Shown here in pieces: positions 31,515 to 39,126 of a stretch of 39,126 nt of DNA; position 1 is the stretch's first letter, and each line of letters starts with the position of its first letter. The translations under genes were made by a program, and so were the position numbers. The notes beneath the pieces are model-generated. The model did not search any database, had not been told where the DNA came from, and worked only from the letters and a program-made list of their open reading frames with translations. Where the stretch lies: assembly GCA_000444245.1 (NCBI GenBank), contig ATSW01006708.1, positions 1 through 39,126 on the forward strand, written 5' to 3'. This stretch comes from Botryllus schlosseri (taxonomy: Eukaryota; Chordata; Ascidiacea; Stolidobranchia; Styelidae).

Positions 31515-34500
31515 CTATGTAGGCCTACTCTATAACATGATAACCGGAATCTGTCGACGATGGCTTATAGCCAGTGGAAATCAATTCATTTCTTTACCCT
31601 CGACAATTTTGATTTTGACTGCAGTTATTAACACATGTCTATAAATAATGACGTAATTTCAGTACTGAATTTCTTCGCTTGCTCAAATATGCTTATCTTT
31701 TAGCTAGAAATTTTATTATGCATACAACATGATATACCTTCCGAATGTAGAAGTGAAATGGACGCTAGCAAATTATTTGTAAACTGTCAAGGAAGGAACC
31801 AACATTGTGACGTCATTGCGTTTGCAAATCCATGAAATTCCAGGCATTTATTTTACAGCTGTAATTTATTATTTTACTCCAGCGTGAAGATACGCGAATG
31901 AGAAAAAAGTATATTTGAATCAATATATATATATTATATATACTTCTACTGTGATCGTTTGGTCGAAAGCTTGAACTCTAGCGCCTGTAAACATGTACAC
32001 TGTACAGTCAAAAACTACTATAATAAATGACCTACTGCGCTTAGGAAGACATTTTCCGGAAAAAATCCGGTGCAGAACGTATCGCGAATTCCAACATTTC
32101 CACTTAATGTTTATCGCGAATATCATCATAACATCATTTCACGGAACGGCTAAATTTAGAGCATCTGCGGCGATGCTCCAATCATACACCGCCCAATGAT
32201 TAAACCGTGATGTTCTGTAATAATGGGCATACTTGATTAGTCATGCATAATAAGTCTGTAATACTCTGGCGTAATGAGAAGAGTCTACAAGGTTTAGGTA
32301 CATTAGTGCCACTATGCCGAGATAGTTCTGTTAGCGGTAACACGATATGGGTTTCAGGATTGACAACAAGTAACGCATGCTTGTAAGGTCACGGGATCCG
32401 GTGTCGGGTAATGGTCCCAGACTTTTTTGTAGGAAGAGTTGTTTCTTTTAGATAACAATCTGCAACTGCCCCATCATGTAATGGGCCCTCTCTCCTGACG
32501 TTAATGTGTCATTTTTGCAGCAGTTGGTAAGAGGGTTAGCCGAGAAGAGCTTTCAGATGGAGTCCCTCTAAGGCAATCTATGCAAGCTACAAGGCAATTA
32601 CTTAAGAATTTCAAAAACTCTGGACAAACTATGCCATCAATCGCCACAACCATTTATTATATTTAAAGCAGGTAAAATAGCGAAGTAAGATACGGCTACC
32701 GGATTTACCCTATATACATGTTACCACACCTATTTTACACAAGATTTTCTGCTACGCCTTACGCATTCTTGTAAAACCGCAGGTCAAACAGTTGGGATCT
32801 GGCGACGGCGATTTGCTTACACAATTCACAAATGGGGCCCGGTGTGGTTGATGCAAATACAAGGTTGCATCGTGTTTTGATAAATAACGCTGTCAGTACC
32901 AGCATGAAGGATATGGGAATGAAGGTGTGAACTGCATTTAGAGGGTCGTAAATATAACTAATAAATTATCCTTACAATAAGACACGATATCGGCATATTT
33001 CAATTGGAATGTACAAGTTTACAAATTAATTGGTTACGGCGTTTTGACATTAAGCTATATATGGAGAAATACGCAAGTTTACTGGAATAATATCGGGATG
33101 AAACTTATTATATGTCCCAGGTTCAGGTTGAGGCTTGAGCATGCATAAGGAATAGTTCTCTGGCAGATATATTCAAATCCATCTGCTTAGTGTTCGGTCT
33201 GTTCATCTGTGACGCTACCGGTAGATACTCATTCTTGATGACATATGGACAATGGACATTGTGATCGGTATTCCTATGCGACGTCCTCCCTCCCCTTTTC
33301 TCAACTGTCGGGAAAAGTGAAAACTTCCAATTCCATTGAAGCGTTCATTGGTACGAGCTTTCTCACGGCGTGTATCGGTATTGCAAACTTTAAAATCTTA
33401 TCACCTTTACACAGCGATAATCCTAAGCAACTTTTCCAACATTCTTTACGCGGAAATTGATCCCTTCTATCCATGTTTGTATTTCGTTTATCTGCTTCGA
33501 GGAAGTATTGAGTTACTCGCTTGGAAAGTGTTGCGCATATGTATCAACAACCGATTATCTTGTAATTGTAGGCCTGTACTCGCGTCTGCATACAGTGCAT
33601 AGTGCATAGCGCACGGTATGGTTGCGGTAATGTCATAGTCACTCGCTGAGATTAAGAAGTAACCTATTGAGTACACTCCCAACTTCGAATATTGATAAGC
33701 TCAATGATGTGTAGATTTTAACCTATTAACTTCAACTTTACCTGGAACTATATTAACTGGAACTAGTAATATATACTACCAGTCAAAGTCCGAAATCGAG
33801 GAGAAGCATCTCAACTATGACGATCGCACAATGTATTTGATTTTATCATGCAAATCTCAACGCGACTCCTGTGACTTTATCATTATTCAATCTCGAACTT
33901 CAAAACAGAAAGACGGAGCATATTCAGATTACTATTATTTAATCTAACGCGTTTTAATTCATTACAACTATGTTCTTGTCGTCGTTTCGTCCTGTAAATT
34001 TTGATGCAAATCGGAATCGAACCACAGCCAATCAGGGATGTCCCAGAGTGATGTCAACCATGATCATAGATATTCCAATTCATAAGGGTTCTAAAGGGTT
34101 TGTTTTAGGTTTCGATCAATATATCTCTCATCAGACAGGATTAACCCGTGCTACTTAAGCGGTATTTATGTCTCGGCTAATTTAGCCTAATCATTTCAAT
34201 CATATAGGCCTGCATAATCACAAGTCTATAAGTATGTTAGATCCCCTCTTAAACCTAATTGCATATGCAATGGAAGCAATGACACCCCAAATAAGAACAA
34301 ATGCAATCTGTAATCCATATGGAAAAGTTCCCGTAATATGCTGCAGATTTTATCGAAATATTTGGTAATCTATCTTGCTAACACTTGTCAAGACATCATC
34401 GCTCTTTGCGACAATTCTGTTTTCACCAAAACAAGTGAAACCATAAAAATTGTTATTAGAACCAGTAATAATATTCAGGTTAACCAATCTCCTTCAATAG

Positions 34501-34554
34501 CGCTACGCGTGCAATAGCTGCGGCGCATATGTTTCGCAAACAGACTTGGCACAC
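31515..34554. other. No recognisable gene
   Basis: AT-rich DNA. An (AT)n stretch lies at 31922-31941. Open frames are short and unrelated to known families. Confidence 0.5.
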
Positions 34555-34592
34555 CATTACCGAGTCGAAGGTCTGCGACCGACTCGGTAATG
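34555..34592. repeat. Hairpin with 13-bp perfect arms
   Basis: CATTACCGAGTCG (34555-34567), 12-base loop, CGACTCGGTAATG (34580-34592). The arms match exactly. The outer CATTACCGAG is also the start of the 16-bp unit at 7.3 kb, which may be coincidence. Confidence 0.85.
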
Positions 34593-35932
34593 AATTTATG
34601 GGACAAATACCAGGAGGGAATATTTACAAGGTATTTCCTTGTGAAACTACAGAAAGGATTTATATCAACAAATTTTCTGTAGAGGGGTTCATGTGAAAAA
34701 TGCTGTACTTTGCGACGAAGCTAGAAGTCGACAACTTGCACGCAAGAAACTGATCGCGGAACTTATCGTGATGCCTAGCTATGACATCTCCTACGCGAAT
34801 GATTATACGGGGGTCTATTTGAGGGATCGGCAACCCTTTGAGATGGCGGGCTGGTTAAGGAGATATAAACATCAGGGTAGGTTTGCACCGCGACAACCAA
34901 TGTGGGAAAAATCTAAATTATGTCCAATATACATCCAACATTGGCATAGCCAAGATGTAATTGGACGGGCCAAACTCACCGTGTCAGTGCCACGACGCAT
35001 TGCATCCGTTTTGACGTAAACAAGCAAGATAATATCACAATGTCCAAGTCAGGAAATATAGAGGCGTGAGGGTGATTCTGAAAAGATTTAGAGCTCTTAA
35101 ATGAACCTCCAATTATTCAGTCATTTCCAATGGGGCTGTGCCATCATAAAAAAGTATGTTACGGTGAGATTCGACTAATAAATAATTATACTTATAAGAA
35201 ACAGAATGAGAAATTAAACGGGGGTCGGGACGAAATAGCAGGCGTGTCGGTGTACGAGGTTGTTGACCGCGGGTCCATTATCGCGATAAATATATACCGC
35301 GAGAAACCTTTTCCGCATGAGAAAAGCAATGTTGATTTACGGAAAACTGTGCCCACTGTAAAGTGTAAAGTGATTTTGAAATTCCTTCATGATCAGGCAG
35401 TTACTCTTACGTGACCCTACTAGTTTTTCGTATGAGGAAGTATGATATTTTGAGCACATAATGAAAAATAGATATATCGGTGTGAATTGTAGTCCAATTG
35501 ACATTAATAGTAGTCGTAAAAAGTATATATTTATGAGTACTCTCCGCAATTGGTGGAATGATGGAATTAGTATTGTAAATTTTCTGCGAAGTAGTGAAAT
35601 CGATGTGTAACTGGTGGGTTTTGTAGTGAATAGGACACATATAACTATAAGTCCCCGGGTTCGTACCGGATTTACGTATCGGGTTAATGCTTCCTATTTA
35701 ACCACCGATGTAGCCTAGGAGAGACAGAAAGCTCTCTTGTACGTTTTGTGTCATATGTATTGAGACGCTAAATTTGTTCCCTACGTCACAATATATTGTA
35801 CAAATCAGCTTTGCCGTGGCTTATATCTACTCAGGGATATTTAGATCCTGATCTGATAAATACTCAATGCTGATAACGTAACCTCGACCAGAATTTTCGA
35901 TGCGTGCCTTGATTTCACCATCAATATTAACT
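34593..35932. other. No recognisable gene
   Basis: Open frames of 108 codons (34693-35019) and 94 codons (35130-35414) on the plus strand show no motif I recognise and are probably chance or decayed element interior. Confidence 0.45.
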
Positions 35933-36295
35933 AGGGTTACCATATTTTGAGATCCGGAAAAGAGGACACGTTTTACAAATCACAAAACTTATAAAATCGA
36001 ACGAGAAAATGGGTAATTTGAAAATCTTTACTGGAAATACTGTTGTGTTGACTAAAATAAAGTCATTTTCCCAACTGGACTCCCATAAGATCCTCTCTAA
36101 CGTGATTTCTTATTCATCGTCGCCGTCACTGCCGTCAGAATCCAGATTTCGCGTCATTTATGGCGTTCGTTAGTTGTGCCTATACAATCGTTTGGTTGTC
36201 AAAGGTATAAAAGAGGACATTTGGTCGTCCTCGGAAGACATTCTCGATTTGTAGCGAAAGGAGGACAAACCGTGTGGTAATAATACGGTAACCCT
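35933..36295. mobile_element. Short non-autonomous DNA transposon, 363 bp, hAT-like
   Basis: Left end AGGGTTACCATATTTTGAGA, right end inverse TACGGTAACCCT; nearly matched TIRs with GAGGACA (left) and TGTCCTC-equivalents (right) just inside. Flanks ATATTAACT (35924-35932) and ATATCTACT (36296-36304) agree in 7 of 9 positions. It carries no coding frame. Superfamily is probable rather than certain, since a 9-bp rather than 8-bp match would be unusual for hAT. Confidence 0.65.
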
Positions 36296-36696
36296 ATATC
36301 TACTGAAGTAATCATCGCCCCTGATGATTGTTGCAATTCCGATGCGATTTTTTAATCGACTAGAGCAGGGGTGGGCAACATACGGCCCGCGGACAGTTTT
36401 CCGTCCTATATGATAATGTGGCCCGCGGCTACAGTCTGCCGAGATACCCCGCTACTTGCTTACTATGCCAAATTTTAGTCACTGTATGTTATTTGTATAC
36501 GCAGCGTGCGAGTGGAGCTTACGCGTAAGTTCGTCGAAGCGGGAAGAATTGCATTATCGGCATTTACGATGTACTCAACCCTAATATCGTTTTAGGTAAT
36601 CATGATGTTTGTAGACTACAATGGTCATTTACACCAGACCGTAACCACTGACTTGTAGCACGGCACACTTGTTGGCTTTTGTAAGACACCGCTTAT

Positions 36697-36760
36697 GCCG
36701 GGGGTCGCCAACTCAAAACGGGTCGCGGGCCACTTTTCAAATTTCGCAGATGCCGCAGTC
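36697..36760 (+). mobile_element. hAT-like left-end fragment nested inside the 36.4-kb element
   Basis: CCGGGGGTCGCCAACTCAAA followed by ACGGGTCGCGGGCCACTTTT has the layout of another hAT family's left terminus (CAGGGGTCGCCAAC). Its first two bases differ and no partner right end was seen, so it is a relic or an ancestral internal part of the host element. Confidence 0.45.
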
Positions 36761-36948
36761 CTCATGAATTTAATATCGAGATAAAATGAACACAACGACG
36801 CTATCTCATCACCTACTCAGCCCTAATGAATTGTTATATTGGTAAATTTGGGGTATCGGGCTTATCGAACGCCTTCAAATATTTATTAGGGATTGGACCG
36901 TGAGTTGATTGATCACAGCATAGCGTTCTTTTTGTTGTGCACACAAGC

Positions 36949-37505
36949 AAATCTCACGGCTCAGTGAAATTGGTCTACGTCACACTTTCCCTTTGGTCAA
37001 AGGCAATTTGACGGTAATTTTTGACCGGTTTGTCGAGCATTAAAATTGATTAAACGGGTATCAATCGAAAGCTACCGCGGTACTGATTGCGAAAATATAA
37101 ATTCTATTCTGCTCATGGCCCTGGAACCCCCCAAAATCAGCTTCGAATGTTGCATAGTTTAGGAGTTTGGTATTGTGACGCAACGATGCCGTCTGGGAGC
37201 AGGTGAGGAGCAGAGTAAACCGCAAGCGTATTGGCCATTATTGCGCAACCAATTGTGCATTCACTTCACCCTCTCACTCTCGTGCGCGCTTGTTCCTGAG
37301 CTGCTCAGACGGCATGGCTGCGTGGGGCTCCAGAATCACGAGCAGAATAGAATTTATATTTTCACAACCAGCACCGCGGTAGCTTTCGATTAATAACCGT
37401 TTTATCAAATTTAATGCTCGGCAAGTCGGTCAAAAACTACCGTCAAATTGCCTTTGACCAAATGGAAAGTGTGACGTAGACCAATTTCATTGAGCCGTGA
37501 GATTT
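36949..37505. repeat. 557-bp near-palindrome (long inverted repeat)
   Basis: Left arm from 36949 (AAATCTCACGGCTCA) pairs with right arm ending 37505 (TGAGCCGTGAGATTT). The arms stay similar for about 170 bp (for example TTGGTCTACGTCACACTTTC against its complement) and resume close to the centre with ATGCCGTCT (37186-37194) and AGACGGCAT (37307-37315). Mismatches and small indels show some age. A transcript would fold to long double-stranded RNA. Confidence 0.9.
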
Positions 37506-37795
37506 ACCTGTTTCCACACCATATAGGACACTATGATCAGAGAGAAGCAGACATGGCGGCGCCTGTATGACAATGCTCTTCTCGAATCCACATTATACCC
37601 TCGTCATTATCGGCGAGAAATGGCTTTGAAGTGACATTGCTGTCGTTAAAATACATTCATTAAATACGATTTATTCCTTGTATATGTGGATAAATGGGCG
37701 AATAATGTATCGATTCAGCAATCCGGCCCGCCAAGTAATAAATTTTCCTATATCCGGCCCGCCGACTGGAGAAGTTGCCCGCCCCTGGACTAGAG

Positions 37796-38200
37796 ACAGG
37801 ATATGAACTTGGATCTGGCCGTGATCTGAAGTTAAGTCTTGATTTGGACTTGGACTTGATCGGGAATAGGATTCGGACTTCGAAATATTAAATTGCCTCA
37901 CCTCTTGTTTTTACTGATGACATAGCGACATCTAGTGACTATTTATTATCAGAACCTTTCGCTGAAAGACGAGACAGCGAGAAGTGAGCGCTGCACGTTG
38001 GGAATGTTTGTAGGAATCAGAGATATCTAGATATCCCTGGTAGGAATGTAGGACTACCAATTGAGATGTTTAGTGTTCGCTAGTACTTTACCCATCTATT
38101 CACATTAGCGAAATTATCGTTTTGGATAAGTCCTAAACATTATAGTTCCGCAAGTTTGATCATGACCATATTCAAACGTAGGCGATACTTGAATACAGCA
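37796..38200. other. No recognisable gene
   Basis: Contains a short irregular GGACTT repeat (about 37850-37890), otherwise nothing. Confidence 0.5.
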
Positions 38201-38204
38201 AGAA

Positions 38205-38245
38205 CTTGAAAAGGTAAGTGAGTAAAAAAAGTTTGGGGATCACTG
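38205..38245 (+). mobile_element. hAT right terminus (left end not found)
   Basis: AAAAAAAGTTTGGGGATCACTG reads on the other strand as CAGTGATCCCCAAAC, a classic hAT TIR. No matching left end or duplicated flank (CTCCACAA follows) was found upstream. Confidence 0.6.
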
Positions 38246-38715
38246 CTCCACAATGAAAAGCAATTTTCCAAAGGTTCGCAAATCAGTCACTGGTACAATA
38301 AGCTGTCCTAATAACTCGTCTCTAGTCTAACTAATTAGGCCTACATCCAGATTTTCCAGTGACAACTAGTACTATAGTGTCGAACATCCTGAATACCAAG
38401 TTATTTTGGCTGACAAAAAAATCCGTGGATGCATCGTGATTATAAGACTCACATCAGCCCTAAATAATCACATTGAAACGATTCGTCATATTCGTTATAA
38501 ATAATTTTTTCAACGGCTCAATTCCATACGGCGTCGCAGATGTCTTCCGCTTCAGCACATAGGCCATCGACACTCGACAGGCCATCTGATGCCGCAACGC
38601 CAGCCAGACTAATCTCATACCAGCCGATGGACATGTTCGAACATATCTGTTGCACAAAATAATAGTAGGCAAGTCAATCTCACATACAACTACAACCGCT
38701 GGCCTTATTCTACAA

Positions 38716-39126
38716 CAGTGGTTCTCAACCGGGGGTCCGCGAAGCATTTTCGGGGGTCCGCGAAGCCTCTAACTTTACAAAATAGTTGATAACCTAATAA
38801 GTATTTTCAATTAGGGAAATGACGAGGCATTTCCGCTTCATTACTAGAAAAACTTCAGAAATCACGTCAACAGAATGTCCGTCTGAGATGAAATATCCTA
38901 CTGTACAGAATCATTTTAATTGCTAAATTACTAATAGTCTACCGATACAAATATTTTGCCGTTGAGAGACGTTTTGTTGGGGATTGTGCAAAAAGTAAAA
39001 CGTTGGATTGGTAAGATCAATCACGCGGTGACTTCGCTATGTTTACAAAATTATATTTCTCCTGTGATATACATAATCACTTTTCCATGATAACTTCAAG
39101 ATGAGCTGCTGGATAGATATACGCGT
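38716..39126 (+). mobile_element. hAT left terminus, element runs past the window end
   Basis: CAGTGGTTCTCAACCGGGGG at 38716 is a canonical hAT TIR. A 15-bp direct repeat (GGGGGTCCGCGAAGC, twice, six bases apart) follows at once. The right end lies beyond the window. Confidence 0.8.

Larger units (their letters stand above)
36366..37787. mobile_element. Non-autonomous hAT transposon, 1422 bp, with exact 8-bp target duplication
   Basis: TIRs CAGGGGTGGGCAAC (left) and GTTGCCCGCCCCTG (right) match in 13 of 14 bases. Both sides are flanked by the exact 8-bp duplication GACTAGAG (36358-36365 and 37788-37795). Subterminal CGGCCCGC blocks occur at both ends. Inside lie a second hAT-like end (36697) and a 557-bp near-palindrome (36949-37505). 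No transposase is encoded, so it would need an enzyme in trans. The undamaged target duplication and TIRs suggest a fairly young insertion. Confidence 0.93.

Noticed and set aside
33998-34035. Minus-strand GGTTCGATTCC, a perfect pol III B box
   Set aside because: No A box at the right distance upstream and no cloverleaf can be drawn, so neither a tRNA nor a SINE is supported.
35655-35680. GGGTTCGTACCGG as a tRNA or SINE B box
   Set aside because: It departs from the consensus at a key A and has no A box upstream.
37175-37393. 72-codon open frame inside the 36.4-kb element as a transposase remnant
   Set aside because: It spans the centre and right arm of the palindrome; no hAT transposase motif is visible.

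Overview
The window is animal nuclear DNA with one clearly readable gene. Between about 17.1 and 28.2 kb on the plus strand lies a complete 13-exon gene for a secreted ADAMTS metalloprotease of the ADAMTS1/4/5/8/15 (hyalectanase/aggrecanase) type. All twelve inferred introns are GT-AG. The exon phases agree throughout, and the spliced reading frame is 3045 bases, or 1014 residues plus stop. Six of the twelve introns are only 58 to 67 bp, while others reach 3.1 kb. Together with the AT-rich flanks, frequent GTAGGCCTAC-like motifs and no vertebrate repeats, this suggests a non-vertebrate animal. An invertebrate deuterostome (tunicate, hemichordate or echinoderm) is my best guess from general impression only.

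The encoded protein reads in order: signal peptide, propeptide with a putative cysteine switch, two furin-type sites, reprolysin-type zinc protease domain, disintegrin-like region, central thrombospondin type 1 repeat (TSR), cysteine-rich domain, spacer, TSR2, a Thr-rich and basic linker, and TSR3 at the C-terminus. By family knowledge it would be matured in the secretory pathway and act in the extracellular matrix.

The flanks (1 to 17 kb and 28.3 to 39.1 kb) hold no gene I can name. They are a graveyard of small non-autonomous DNA transposons, mostly hAT-like, recognised by terminal motifs such as CAGGGGTGGGCAAC and CAGTGGTTCTCAACC. The best is a 1422-bp element at 36366-37787 with an exact 8-bp target duplication and a 557-bp near-palindrome inside. 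Others are at 1-515 (left edge of window), 10718-11700 and 35933-36295, with single ends near 8858, 30300, 31514, 38245 and 38716. The flanks also carry a foldback-like pair of 16-bp tandem arrays (7329-7672), a tRNA-derived SINE (about 30477-30785), short tandem repeats and several hairpins.

I recognised no transposon inside the ADAMTS transcription unit. Two TATA-box-like sites (2048 and 14223) and a CpG-rich patch (5040-5350) could mark unseen promoters but are weakly supported. I found no system that I would call clearly new. The points most worth checking are the palindromic hAT element, the foldback array and the unusual linker between the last two TSRs.
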